Positions 9,961 to 22,183 of a DNA stretch of 64,000 nt are shown in pieces. Source of the stretch: Hyaloperonospora brassicae. Taxonomy: Eukaryota > Oomycota > Peronosporomycetes > Peronosporales > Peronosporaceae. The number at the start of each line of letters is the position of its first letter. Position 1 is the stretch's first letter. The notes under the pieces are model-generated. The model was given only the letters and a program-made list of their open reading frames with translations. It did not search any database and was not told the DNA's origin. Made by a program: the position numbers and the translations under genes. Location of the stretch: positions 186,001 through 250,000 of the forward strand of contig CANTFL010001187.1 of assembly GCA_947650285.1 (NCBI GenBank), read 5' to 3'.

Positions 9961-10870
9961 ATGTTGGTTGTCTTCGGTCGTTTGATAGTACGAGGTCACT
10001 TCCAAGAACGGAGACAACCTCCACGCTCATGAGTCCCCAACAGATTCTTGTGATCACGAAACAAACATCGTATTGGTCCCTCAGCAATGCAGCCTCACGA
10101 CGAGCCCCCAAAATTTCGTCGCGCAGGAGACGACGCTCGCGTTCGTTTTTTACCTGAACCAACGCAACTTTCGATCGTTTATTTGTACCCGATCGGTACG
10201 GAGACGTTGCACGGTCTTCAGCAAGTCATGCTGACGATTGTGCTCGTGCTCCACGTCTCCCTCGACTCAGTCAGGACGCGTTTATAGCACTTGTAAATCT
10301 CATGCAGACCCGGCGGCTGAGACAGACAATTTATATTCACCTCCACTAGATCTACTGCTGGACTCTCACGGTGGTCGACGATTTCACGTGGGGTATATTT
10401 TGAGCCACCGAGTAAAGAACCAGGAGCGGACAAGTTATCTTGTCCGCTGGGGGTGTATTTATCATCGTATGATAGCTGTGAGCCTTGATCCCAGCTGATG
10501 GCTGACGTTGAGGGTCTCGTCCGAAAGTATGGCGAGACTCATCCGATAAGTTCTCGGATCCACCGGTAAACAGGTGCTTCTGACGCTTGTATACACATTG
10601 CAAGTTTGCAATCGCATTTCGAATCTCCGCCAATATGTGAGCCCTTCTCGAGTCATACTAAGAGGAAACACTACCCGTTGCGCACGCTGCGAGTTGTCTT
10701 TACAACCCGCACAAGGGTCACGGATCACTCCGTGTGAGGCAAGAAATTTCTGCCTCACGCAATAAACGATGCAGCGATTACCTTTCACGTTTTGGTGTTC
10801 CTTTAACAAACTTAAGGTACTGTTTCAAGTTTTTTGGCCACATGTCTCGTCCAAAACGTCAAGGGTTTAC
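9953..10870 (-). pseudogene. Antisense ORF of element A, C-terminal two thirds
   Basis: The minus strand, opposite to gag-pol, carries coding-like blocks matching the plus-strand antisense ORF of B: RCIVYCVRQKFLASHG then RDPCAGCKDNSQRA (10462-10809), YTPREIVDHRESPAVDLVE (10218-10433), and a Leu/Arg-rich coiled coil LLRDEILGARREAALLRDQY (9953-10162). The Cys-rich block reads through in one frame here, while B has a frameshift at this point. Its function is unknown; the motif order suggests a zinc-binding, coiled-coil protein. Confidence 0.6.
10340..10510 (+). pseudogene. Gypsy element A chromodomain
   Basis: The reading HGGRRFHVGYILSHRVKN then RTSYLVRWG corresponds to the chromodomain HGDQRFLVERILNHRDD, RTSYLVQWRG of element B. 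Chromodomains at the integrase C-terminus direct chromoviruses to marked chromatin. A frameshift destroys the second half. Confidence 0.7.
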
Positions 10871-11024
10871 ATAGGTCCATAATGGTCTTGAACTGTTCAA
10901 GGCGGTATGAAAAGCAGCTACCTCGAGCGGCGATGTACATAGAACCATTTATCTGCTTCTCAATTTTGACAACTCGCATACGACACGCTGCAACGTCCAG
11001 AATTACTTTCAGCGCTTTCACGGC

Positions 11025-11641
11025 TTGGTTTTTTTGCCTCATTTCGTCTCAGTCGTGGCGGCCTTACACCGCGACAAGACGTGCCGCTTTCTCGTGAATG
11101 CACATCACTCGAGTCGACTTGAATATAAGTGTGAAATCCGTCAGGGATGCTTCCTTGTACCACTTCTATTAAATTTTGCCATACAACGAGCCAGTACATT
11201 GAATAAGGAGGGTCTCGTTAAACTAACATTCAAGGCATTCGTAAAGGAATTGCTAATTCGTCGATCCCTACGATCCCTGAAGATATACTCCCCTTCTATA
11301 GGGACAATTTTGGAGTAAAGCCTACTTAAGGGCATGAGAAGAGTTTTCATTTAAACTGAGACAATATTCTCCCTACGAGAGACAGAGCAGGTCTGCCTCT
11401 CTAGATAATCGGTGCAGTCTGTACCGATCACCGATAAGAGATTCCTCCGAAACCTATTGCGCGCAGTATTGAGTTTGTCAAGCCACGCTTCACACTCAAC
11501 ACTATTCGTATAGCCTATAAAAATTAATACGCCTGCGCCAACGATTGCTCGTATAACAAGGGTTTTGTGATATAATTGATATCTAAAGAATAAAGGGATC
11601 AAGTTTATGCCCTGTGTGATTTTCTTTCGCACTGGCATCAA
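11025..11641. pseudogene. LINE reverse-transcriptase remnants inside element A
   Basis: On the plus strand, KCEIRQGCFLVPLLLNFAI (11130-11190) resembles the [18 protein letters not shown] box of the LINE at 42669-51632, followed by a diverged KAFV block. On the minus strand, 11641-11351 reads LVIRAIVGAGVLIFIGYTN and LDKLNTARNRFRRN, resembling the post-RT region ([23 protein letters not shown]). The two fragments face opposite ways, so this is debris from at least two events. They lie in the roughly 1-kb block (10870-11930) that separates the two halves of A's antisense ORF. Confidence 0.4.
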
Positions 11642-11929
11642 GACTATGAAGCCTTAACGATTGTAAATAAGTCTTTTTATTCTTACCAGCGATTACCATG
11701 CCACAGTTTTCTAGAGTTCGTCGCGACGACATCGATGGCCGTATCAGGAGCAAACGAAGTGATTACGGTATCGCTCCTCTTGCGTGGTGCCAACGGAAGT
11801 ACCGGCACGACAATCGTCATTTTTATTTCGATTACTACCGCTTTAGTGAACCTGATTTGCATACCAGTATCATCACGAGGGTTATTCCCCTCGTGTTTTC
11901 ACCGGCAACAATTTTATGCGATTGAGATT

Positions 11930-12120
11930 GTATTGGTCCCGGAGAAGGGTCATTCTAAATCATCGGATGAACTAACCCATTTGAGACGCAGATTCTTGTC
12001 GAGACTACCACTATCTATTGTCGTCCTTCTCTTCGCAGCCACTTCCACACGGACAGGCTTTGCGGGTGGCTTCGAGTCGAATCATAAATCTGACTCGCCC
12101 GCGTAGATAATTGCTAGCTC
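11930..12120 (-). pseudogene. Antisense ORF of element A, N-terminal remnant
   Basis: The minus-strand bases at about 12075-12115 (GGCGAGTCAGATTTATGATT) match the segment of B's antisense ORF that encodes SGESDVSDSG. A Ser/Lys-rich reading follows. A plus-strand reading frame (11735-12106) also exists here but has no recognisable motif. This fragment shows that A continues past the LINE debris toward its 3' LTR. Confidence 0.45.
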
Positions 12121-12479
12121 GCGATCAACGTATACTGGACTACCACCCACAGCTGACGCTACGAATGAATAAGCTACACGTAAAATTCACGTGTACATGA
12201 ACGTGAAGAGTTTTAAGATGCTCATTAGCAGTACAAGCTGATCAACACCTGCTGGAGGTTCTTAGGCAACTTGCTCGCCAGCTGCTTGCATTCGCGAAGA
12301 TGCATCAGCGTCGTCCTTGGCAGCGCATCAAATTGAAGGTTTTACCGTGCACTGAAGCGTGGAAATGTGTTGGTGAGAATTAGCAAGTGCTCAATTCTCA
12401 CAGATTTTAAATGGTCATCACTTCTCACCAATCAGCTCCCCGTTACTATCTATAGTGACTGATGGTTAAAGTGAATTGA

Positions 12480-12916
12480 TGTAACGGGATGAGCCCGTAT
12501 CATGTCAATAGTTCAGTGCGAATATATGTATAGTTGGCAATGTTCATCGATGTCACCTTACTACGGAAGTCATGATGTAGTATTACCTTCGAGGGTAACA
12601 TGTTTGGCCGCTTCACTTATTGGTTTATATAGACCATATTATTAGCCAAACTACCCAACAATTTCTGCTAGACGCGAGCAATGGATTGTGAGCGACTTAA
12701 TGGTATATTAAAATGGTAATTTACTGATGTTATAATGATACTGAAAAGGTTTGATCTATGAATAGAAAGCTTGACTATATTAAATACAGTTCTACAATTC
12801 CCCTCTTTAATCATCCGTAACCGCATCTTTTATCTAGATCCTCCTCAACGCTTACTTGTACGTGATGTCCGCACACAGGGGTTTTCTAGTGATTTTCAGA
12901 AGCTTGCCCCGTTTCA
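12480..12916 (+). repeat. 3' LTR of Gypsy element A
   Basis: A 437-bp sequence starting TGTAACGGGATGAGCCCG and ending GCTTGCCCCGTTTCA. It is the reverse orientation of the LTRs of elements B and C, as expected for a plus-strand element. The preceding bases (TAGTGACTGATGGTTAAAGTGAATTGA, about 12453-12479) match the bases before B's 3' LTR, so this closes element A. It is heavily diverged from B's LTR but colinear. Confidence 0.7.
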
Positions 12917-14388
12917 GAGGTACCTGCCGAAGCTACGGTCATTTCAATTAGCTCATATTGTGTCACACAAGTACAGGTGCTCCGTTAAACGTGGTATCAC
13001 GTTATGTTCCGTTTGACAACTCGGACATTGCGTTGTAAAAGAAGAAGAAGATAATTTGAGTCTGTATCGTAATCATCAATTTGATTATCCCACCTATCAT
13101 CTTAACTATCTAAAAATGCAAAAATAATTTAAATAGTAATGCTGGCTTGTATCCTTCACCACGTGTCAAAATGCCCGTCTGTTGTCCTATATTTATCCAA
13201 ATATCGCAATACTATACTCTTGACACGTACTATTGCAAAGTCTGGGATATCACGATCATCCCGAATATTGGTTTTATATCGAAACTATTAGAGATGTATT
13301 TGTATATATATTGGGCTAATAAATGTTATGTATTTTTGTGGCATCGTTTAGAAATTCTTCCGCCGGCTCTTTTAATCTGAACTCCACAAGCCCATATTGT
13401 AAACCCGTCTCCACTACTCACCTCTAATCTCCACCTTTAACTGTTACATGATGTCCTTCTGCAAATTCACGTCCCGATTTCAGCTGCTTTTTCTTGGTGT
13501 ACATTAGGTGGGTGTTGACACACTCCCGATCGATCATCAATATGCTCATACACCCATCCCAAGTGTCTTCTTTAGCCAGATACGTTTTTATACATTGTAT
13601 GGTGCAAATTTATTCGGGACAATGTCAGTTTGGCCGGGATGGAGCAGACCACTGACCCTTTCATTACGTGAGTCACTCCAATCGTTAATTGCCCTTCCCG
13701 CAAGAAATAAGCATCCCTAATCCTATTCCATCAATTCTTTGATCGCTTAACAAATATTCTCGACATAAGTCCACACTCAATACTAGTAGCATCCGCTCCC
13801 AGATCGAGATCGTTCCAGTAAGACATCCATCGATCTTGAACGATTAACTAGCTAAAGTTTACACTTATTGGCTCTCAAAAATTTATCTCTTTTTCAATTC
13901 GAGTGGACAGGGATCAGCCACGTCGTTTACTCAAATTAATCGATCACACGTAGATCGATCGGGTTCTATCCGAACGACATTGGTCAGGTTACTATCGGAT
14001 CAATAAAGCTCTATCGATCCAGATACACTAATAGAAATCATAGTGACTATCATAATGAATTAACGATGATTTTTTTTAAAATAGATGGTCTGAAGGTAGT
14101 TGAATCATTCGTAATTTTGATACGAGTGATGCGATCGCAACCGCGATCCGGAGGTTTCGCAATAGGAACCACTATCCGGTGTGACCCGATAGTACTCATG
14201 ATCGGGTGTGACCTAATCACGATCAAGATCTACGATATATAATGTAGACCACAGCGACAAGCTACTATCACTTCGGACAAGGAAGAAACTTTGCAGAATA
14301 ATCTGACCCAGATATATAATTAATCGTAGGTAATGCATTACGTTAATTAACATTACCATTTAGTATTTTTTTAGACACGCAGTCAGGC
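12917..14388. other. AT-rich intergenic stretch, no gene seen
   Basis: No convincing coding region. Short open frames (for example 12771-13016 and 13147-13380) lack recognisable motifs. Around 14180-14370 there is a TATA-rich stretch (GATATATAATGTAG, CAGATATATAATTAATC) and a short purine run that could be an old LTR of another family, but I found no partner for it. Confidence 0.4.
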
Positions 14389-14676
14389 TTGTCATCTCGT
14401 TTATTTTTTTTGGTCCCTCGACGTTCAAATACTATGTTGCACCTCTACAAAATTCATATTCTTCGACGATTACCCAAAAATTGCAAGAAACTCTCAGTCC
14501 AAACAAAATTGTTACACTCTGACGTGGTAAAACAAGGACCGCGTGGAATGTCTCAAAAAGGCTCTAATGGTAAGAACGGCGAGTTAATCGAGTGTCTACG
14601 TATTGAACCAGGCGATCAGGTCGATATTGGGGTAACTCATAGCGAGCACCCTACAAGTATACTGATGATTGCATGA
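14389..14676 (+). CDS. Unrecognised 95-aa open frame
   Basis: A Lys/Arg-rich reading of 95 residues with a GDQVDIGVTHSEHP segment. No family recognised. It lies alone in AT-rich sequence next to decayed transposon DNA, so chance or a remnant is more likely than a gene. Confidence 0.12.
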   Translation: MSSRLFFLVPRRSNTMLHLYKIHILRRLPKNCKKLSVQTKLLHSDVVKQGPRGMSQKGSNGKNGELIECLRIEPGDQVDIGVTHSEHPTSILMIA

Positions 14677-14838
14677 AGATCTCCGCACGATCGCCCTTTA
14701 CCCTGTCATGTATACGGTCAGGTTTGCTTCGAAACGAGTTCACTTGAAGGACTGCAGCCCATCCTACTGACAGGTACGGCAAACAATATAGCAAGAATGG
14801 AAAGGGAGTACCTCATTCGACGGGCGGTCGTCTAGGCG

Positions 14839-17800
14839 CTAGTAGATAGTCAGGACCTCATCATTAATTTCGCTAATCCTACTCCGCTCCAAAATAAAAT
14901 GCCTGCACGCTATCATAGATTTTTTGGATGCGCTTCTCGACTTGCATTCGAAGCCTGAAGGTTTAAGCAATAAATCTTGCGTCGTCCTCGAAAACACGTA
15001 GCTAGACGGATCAAATGAGTCGACTTGTGACACATAGCTAACACCATAATTACCGTTCCATATAGCAAGGCCCACAATGTGGCGGTTAACACTATATTTT
15101 GTCAATATTTGATCTTCAACCTAGCACCCGTGGTCTTTATTTAGTGGTATGTACCACTTTGACAAACATTTCTATTAAATTTGATGATGTAGTAGTGATC
15201 AAGTCAACTTTTAATGTACTTTTACATATTGCTACACGTGTTATCGATTGAGGGCTTTATAATCCTAGGAGTAATCTAAATAATAAAAACACATCAATTA
15301 TCATTGATGGTGCAATAGTATTTCGAAATTTATATTGCTCTTTCCTTTATGTCCACCACCTAAAATTAACTTGCCAGTCCTTAAGGACATTACCACGTTG
15401 CTTTACCCATGTCCTGCAGCAACTAGCAAATTCATTGCATATAATATACGCTCAATCCTATAACTGGCTCGCTCTCCAGTAGTTTTACGCGGTCGTACAT
15501 CTTCGCCATTATTTTTCATCATCATCACACGGGACGTTAAGATCATGGTGACGTGAATTGTCGGACTATCTTGTCCGATAATAGTCTCTGTAACGAGCCG
15601 TCTCATACGTCCCAAAAATGTTGTCGCCTTATGTCGCACCATTTGCACGATGTACTTGGCTTCTCCGACAATGTTTATCTTACACGGCTCCACGCGTTGG
15701 AGGAATAAGGTCATTTCTATTTTTGTATGAGTGGATAGAGCGTCGACGAGATCATTTGCCGCAACTTTTACAATTTACCCGTCAGTAGTACTCTAAATTT
15801 AAACTTATATGCCATCAATCGATATCGTCACCATAGGTACCAATTTCCAACAGAATCGCCATATGTTGATCAACGTCTTTTGCCAATAGCTCACACCTTT
15901 TAGAATAACGTATCGACTTCTTTGATGTCCTAAGTTTTGTCGAAAAGATTGCGCTTATGGTTGACGCAGGCTGTTTATTCTCGTGGTCAGGCGTTTCAGT
16001 ATCAAATATAACCTTTCACAACTACCTAGCTTAATCGAGGTATTTTGTAGATTTTCTATCACTTTCATCAGATCGACCTGTACCTGGTCGACTTCTTTAA
16101 TTTCTTGATTCGCACTAATTAACAAAGTATTCCGACGACTGTTGAGTCTCACTATCCGGTAGTCATGGGCTACATTATAGGCTTACCATTCACAATTACA
16201 TTTGAAGGCAGGTGATGTGCCCGAATCGAGGGCACAGCGTGGCATAAATTACTGCTTCATTATCGAGGCATGCATACCCAATATGAACAATGTCATACGG
16301 ACCTTAAAATGAGTGGTTCCCGAAAACGGAACACGATTGTATTTAGTAAGAATAAAACCAAAAGAATAAATATCAGAGTTAATTCAATATTTATCTAATA
16401 CTCGGACTTCAGGCTTTCTCAAGCGTACTTGTAAGCGAGCATCGGTACGTTCAAGCTCCTTTCTACCGGCGAATGTCGTCCATATATAAAGATTGAACTT
16501 CTTCCCGTTTTCGACCTCCGCATCGCGACGAGACCTTTTCGAGGATCATGATCTCATACTTCTTTCTTCCGTGGTCGAAGAAAACTACTGTCGTTTTGAT
16601 ATACTACTGGTGTTCATACAACTGTTTTGTTCACTCTTTCGGCAAATCTTTTCCATTCGGTCTGTGGTCGCTTTGTAGGTCGGAATTAGCACACATTATA
16701 CCGACGCGATCCTGCCGAAACATATCCTGGATATATGGGTACCGTGTTGTCAGTTATGTACCACCCAACGGGTATCAATCAAAATGGATACTAACGATGA
16801 CTAAGGATTTGGTTGGACAAAATACTTTGGGCTAACAATCTTATCGACCGCAAATTGATTCAGTGTCTTGTATCAGTTCAACGAAGCTTCACAGTAGCGA
16901 GTATCCATGCATAAATCGAATCGCAAAATTCTTTCTGTAGTATCGGTGTTGTCTCAAAATCGACAACGTCAACTGTATTGACAGGGAACAAATTTTCGAT
17001 GTCTTGATGAAGTTTTGCATATTCGAGTCGAATGAGAGTTGTTTCTTTCTGATCGTAAGCTTGCTCGGATCGCTGCCTCATTTTTTCGGTACATATTGGT
17101 CAACGGCGTATCATCCGATCGCTTCCTCGAGTAATATTACTTTGTTGTGACAGAGATGTTGCATCCTCTATATGGACCATGAAATAGTTCGATAGAGGCT
17201 TTCAAGATTGGTGGGTATATTACCCCAGCTGACTAAACCAATACTAGCTGTAATCTTATAAGACCGCCTGAATCGAGGCACATTTTAGCATCAGGAGCTT
17301 GGTCGCGTACTATAGCGATCTTGATCATCATTAATAATCATCTCCTCGCACGATCTCACTCTCTAGCTGGTTCAATGATCCCCCTAAGCCCCGATATTGC
17401 CGACACTCAGAGTCGCTGCGTAGTTAATTTACCACTTGGCGTAAATTCTGCAGCTTCACCATATCTCGTCATAGGCTTTTGGATTCATTGACGTACGGAT
17501 CGTTATCATTTGGCCGAATATGAATCAATCCAACGGATGTCATCTTCATATCCGGAACTTGTGTATCTTGAGGTGTCAGGTAGGTCATCAATCGAATGGC
17601 GATCTGCAGAGCTAGGAATCATTTAGGTTTTTCGTAATTATTTATGGATGCTTCAGCACACGAATCCAGATGGTCTGGCCCCGTTCATTGTTTCTTGATT
17701 CATTGGTAAATATGTGGATAGAGCGTCAGTCTTGATCAGGACAATTCATTGGATAATACGAGCTGTACCACATCCATTGTATGTTGACCATAATATCTGC

Positions 17801-18013
17801 TTCGTCTCCTAATTTTTTTCAAATCATATCGTGCCAATTCGGTTTCACATTTCTCCTGTAAATCGTGGATCTTCGCGGTCGCTCTATCGGTAGAATCATA
17901 TTTTTTGGATGGACTCTTACCATCTTCCCTAAAAGATTTGACCTTGAATAACTTATATAAATCGCAGTCCAGCATCGTCTACACATCAAGTCATTCAGAT
18001 GTAATTTTAGCAT
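14839..18013 (-). pseudogene. Decayed minus-strand coding remnants, family not recognised
   Basis: A run of short open frames all on the minus strand (18013-17736, 17081-16878, 16152-15955, 15714-15403, 15105-14839) with protein-like composition: helical stretches such as DLQEKCETELARYDLKKIRR and ENLQNTSIKLGSCERLYLIL. Stops and frame changes lie between them. The consistent strand suggests one old gene or transposon read right to left. A glycine-rich piece near 17190 (GPYRGCNISVTTK) vaguely resembles a kinase nucleotide loop, but no other kinase motif follows, so I assign no function. Confidence 0.25.
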
Positions 18014-18284
18014 TTTGGACCAAAGATTGATTATGATTTGCTCGCAGATGATTCGAAGTAGAAACAGGATCGTATATTGGATACGTTACGTACAGTTGAA
18101 TGTAAAAGTGATTTGAATTCACTGCACTCATTGGCGTATTTCCCCGTCGTTTGACATCGAATGCACTTTTGCAATCGTTATTATCCTAGAGAGCGATGTT
18201 TTTTCGCATTACACGTGACCGATATCTACTGGCTCTGAAGCTACTTTCTCGTGTCATATCGGGGAACATGGAAAATCAGGTTGA

Positions 18285-18560
18285 GTTCATGATCATGCTG
18301 CACACTTAAGTCTTCCAATTGGCTACGTGTATCAAATTTCGTTTGGAACGTATGAGTGCTGAAGGGCCATTCCTAAGACGCTTTATTGAAACCGCAATCA
18401 AGGTGTGCTCATGAACTAGGTCTGACGTGATACAACTAACAAGGCAACGAAGGTACTAGCGTAAGCATGCACATCAGATTTACCCGTCCTGGGGTCTTCC
18501 ATGAGCTCTGACAAAAGCCTGATCTTATCTCTAGGCTACTCAAACGTACTGAAGTGGGAT
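18285..18560 (-). pseudogene. Gypsy gag fragment D
   Basis: Minus-strand sequence colinear with gag of element B around 28380-28600 (for example ACACTTAAGTCTTCC and GCGTAAGCATGCACATCA against GCGTAAGCGTGCACATCA). No intact frame. It is separate from fragment C, whose protease lies further right, so it comes from another copy or a rearrangement. Confidence 0.65.
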
Positions 18561-18944
18561 CCCCGTTACTGTCTTAAATCGTAAGGCTTTTAAGAAAGCA
18601 TTATTATATGTAAGGTATAATTAAATTTGTTGGTGCTTCGTCTTAATTCGTACTACCTACCATAACTTAATTTACCGCCTGAGAACCACTCTAACAAAGA
18701 TTGAATTTTTATCAGCCAACCATTAGTATTTCACCCCAAAATGAAATCGATACTAAACTGAAGCGCATTATTCGCAAATCGTATACCGCCCCATGCCTTC
18801 TTGTGTAGTATAAGTAATTAGGTAGACATTCGAAAGTACCGGGCTAGCGGATAATGCGCGTCACTTTATATCCATCACTTCATGATTATCAATGTGTGAT
18901 TTAAAAATAGTTTGTATAACGTCGACTATTGCGTGATTTTGAAG
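18561..18944. other. Spacer, nothing recognised
   Basis: Some 380 bp between fragments D and C. No open frame over 60 codons, no repeat partner seen in the window, AT-rich. Confidence 0.5.
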
Positions 18945-21105
18945 TCAACTTCGGGGGTGTAATCAGATCAAGCATGTAAGTGCCTACGCTTGGTCTGTCA
19001 GTAATCAGTGCATTCAACGCCTCGATTATTTTTGGGAAGTTATTTCCTCAGACAGCTGAGAGGTTAACCGCTCGGCACATATTGATTGAGAAATTTCTTT
19101 CTATATTTCGTAAGGCTTATTGCCTTAACGTATCCCGGTTGTGGTCGCACTAACAGAATCATGCCCTTGATGGTAGAATTTCTAGTAGACCTACTTTTTC
19201 CGTGATGCCGCTTTTTTCAATCGCTTTTTTTCGCTCGCTGCTGCCCGATAGGCATGTATCCATGATCCAGTCCACTCGGCTGGTTTCACGCTGTATCTTT
19301 TGCGCTGCCTGTGTTTCAACACAGTCGCCATGCGCTTGCTCCCCAGTGTAGTGATTAGATACACTCGAGTCATGTGCACTCGTACTAATGACCGTAATGA
19401 AAGTAAGACCATCGCACTCACTCGCAGAACATCCACATGATTGTAGACGCCCCGAAATTCTTACCATATGGCCATCTAATGAACAAGTGGAAGGAATCTT
19501 AACGAAGCGATGATGCCTGATCACGATTCGCTCGTATCTCATAAGCCGAGGCATTCTCAGGATGACATCAAATTTTTCATTGAGATTTAGTACGATGAAA
19601 TTATAATCGTACTGTTCGTCTTCTATTGTGTAGTAACTTCCTATTACACACTTCTTCGCAATTATCGATGCACTTGCAGCAAAGCGCACCATCATCCTCG
19701 TTAGGGGGATGTTAGGATTAACGAACTGGACCTTCGGTCCTCTAAAGACTGGCGTCGAAGAAATCTGTCTGATGTCTCATAGCCGACTAGGGCACGAAGT
19801 GACATATCTTTTGTCATATCTAAGCTTAAATTGGTGAGGGATATCTCATCACCAGGTGCAGAGACACACAATGATTCTGTATCTGGAGCAACATTCGTCC
19901 AGAGATATACAAATTCTCTTGATGTTGCTGGATCAGTCATACGCTCTGCCCCTACTGACCCCAATTGTTTTGATAGTCCGTTTCGCTGTTACGACTTCTT
20001 AATAGCGTTGGACCAACGTCCGCTTCCCTTATTGGCTGAGTTCGGTCGTTTCGCTTAGTGTCGCGAGACACTGCGCGTAAGAAACTACAATCATGCGTAT
20101 TGGTATAATTTCTGATTGTGATAGCACCTCTGCAATCTCTTGTTGTTAAAAGGCAAACTTCTCGTTTTTATCATATATGAGGTCTAATTATTCTGTATCA
20201 TTAGTCTCTTATTGTCTCGGTGGGCGATAAGAGCTCGAGCTAGCATGAGACTGACCCATGATAAAATCCTCCTGTTACGCATCTGGTATCTCTTTTCCAA
20301 TCGTATCCAGCTCCAATCGGAGCATTCGGCTTCTGACGGGCTATCAGCAAGCCCAGTATGAATACAGTACCAATGTGTTTCCGTTGACCGGGTAGGTCGT
20401 TTTAATACTCGCGATAAGTCGTATGTGTTGAGCGTAAGCGTGTACATCACGCTTACCCATTTCGAGTTTTGGAGGCTCTGACAGAGCTACATATTCAGCC
20501 CGTGGCGGCCTGAACGTATGTCTGACCCTATTTTAAAGACCTTATAAAATCTTTACCCATGCGGGTCGTACATCGAAAGTTCTAATGCCCAAGTTTTGGC
20601 ACGTCTGATAAGTAAATCTGATCAAATTTAAGTTGCATTTGTTCATCGTCGATAAGACGTGCCTTCATGGCTATGTCTAGTTCGACGAACCATAACAACA
20701 GGGAGTCTTCCTCGACTCCTCAGACTTGGAGGTATCAACTTTTAATATTTAGGGACGACGCGTGTGTTTCGTCCCAATCACAGCAACATTGTATTGCTGC
20801 TCTCTCAACTGATCGGCCTGTTTAATACTCGTTGTTTTTCAAGGCTACCTTTCTTTCGGCGACAAGTTCATTTTGAATGAACCTGGCTATAGCAGCATGT
20901 TGTTGGTTCCTGTCAAGAGAATTCAAAATGGCGCTGATGGCGGTTTCGCCTAAGGTAGAGCTCAGACATCCTAACACACTCCGTTAGATGTCACTCAAAT
21001 GGTTATAGCCCTCACGCGTGTCGTGAAAGCTTTCCTTCTCATCCAACACGTTCATGTTAAATGAGATGGCCGTGGTCGTTAGACGGGCTGTGAAGTGCTA
21101 CCAGG
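18945..21105 (-). pseudogene. Truncated Gypsy element C: gag, protease, connector
   Basis: On the minus strand, next to LTR 21106-21543, come a primer-binding-like TGGTAGCACTTC, a gag start MNVLDEKESFHDTRE at 21055, gag remnants down to about 20184 and a protease (19964-19159, with MMVRFAASASIIAKK, FIVLNLNEKFDVILRMP, YERIVIRHHRFVKIP). Next is the start of the connector near 18960-19060, whose DNA matches 27051-27160 of element B. RT, RNase H and integrase are missing, so C is a truncated copy. The bases coding the active-site DSGA equivalent are mutated to GYETSDRFLRRQS. Confidence 0.75.
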
Positions 21106-21543
21106 TGTAACGGGGCACGCCTTGTGTCAATTCGACACAAGGTTGTGTTCAATTGACGTCACGTACACGCGGCGAGGAAGCGCAGCGAAGTAGGCTGAAC
21201 TTGAAAGCTCTGTCGAAGAGAAAAGTAGAATTGTATGTAATATAGTTAAGCTTCTTACTAAATCATTTTCGTCCTAATCCAACTATATTTAACTACAATC
21301 TCCTATTTGGGTTCCTGCTCACCTCCCATTGCATGCGTCCAGCAGCGTTTGTTGGTTAGATTAGTTGATGTAGCGTCGTCATCAACCAATAAGTGGAGCA
21401 CCCAATGAATATTACTCTCGGGGGTAATATTCTGCCAACATTACCTCTTTTCGGGTAATGTCAATTGAATATTATCGAAGATGAAAATGTTCAAAATTTG
21501 ATAAATTCGTATCAGTTTTATGTAATGGGCTCACCCCATTACG
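21106..21543 (-). repeat. LTR of Gypsy element C
   Basis: A 438-bp LTR starting TGTAACGGGGCACGCC and ending ACCCCATTACG, adjacent to a TACCAGG internal boundary and a primer-binding-like sequence. It has the same orientation as element B and similar length to A's 3' LTR (437 bp). It lies 119 bp from element B. Confidence 0.75.
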
Positions 21544-21662
21544 ATATACGGTGTAAATCGATGAAGTTGGGAAGGTTCGATCAGACATCAAGCGATAAGG
21601 TAAAGTCTATAAGATATAGTTCTCTTTTTACATTCTATCAACGTGTTTGTCAGTTGTCGAAC

Positions 21663-22053
21663 TGTAACGGGGCACACCCTTGCGTGAACTTAATCAAGGG
21701 TATCGGTGCCCCGACAGACGTACACAAGGCAAGCGAGGAAGCGTAGGATAAGGGAAAAGTAAAACTGTTGTATCAATATAATTAAGTCTTTTAACTACTG
21801 TCTCTCTGTTTGACTTAACTTAATTATGCTAATATAACTGAGTGTATGGTGACGTCTCGTCACCACTCATTGCGCGCGTCTTGCGGCGATTGGTGGGTTG
21901 ATATCATCAAGATATCAACCAATGAACAGACCCTTCGGTCGACCCTTCAATATCACCACCTTGGTGACATTGTTCAAAGAATATTCAACTTAATATTCTT
22001 TATTGTCACTTTAAAGAAAGTGACAATTCCACGTAACGGGCTGCCCCGTTACA
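21663..22053 (-). repeat. 3' LTR of element B
   Basis: 391 bp, TGTAACGG...CCGTTACA, paired with 29255-29646. It contains the hairpin GTCACTTT-AAAG-AAAGTGAC at 22005-22024, whose loop is inverted in the other LTR. Confidence 0.93.
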
Positions 22054-22064
22054 TCACCCCCCTT
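22054..22064 (-). other. Polypurine tract of element B
   Basis: The minus strand reads AAGGGGGGTGA immediately before the 3' LTR, the position and composition expected for the primer of plus-strand DNA synthesis. Confidence 0.7.
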
Positions 22065-22183
22065 AACTGATAGTCACCGTGTGACTATCGAAAATATGGC
22101 GGCCACCCGTTGGCCATCATTGGGACAGGTAGCACTTGTTGGGTCCGTTATATTCACTTTTCACCCGACCTCGCATAGTTAAT

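Noticed and set aside
16878..18013. Possible protein-kinase gene on the minus strand
   Set aside because: Only one weak glycine-loop-like piece; no VAVK, HRD, DFG or APE motif in order.
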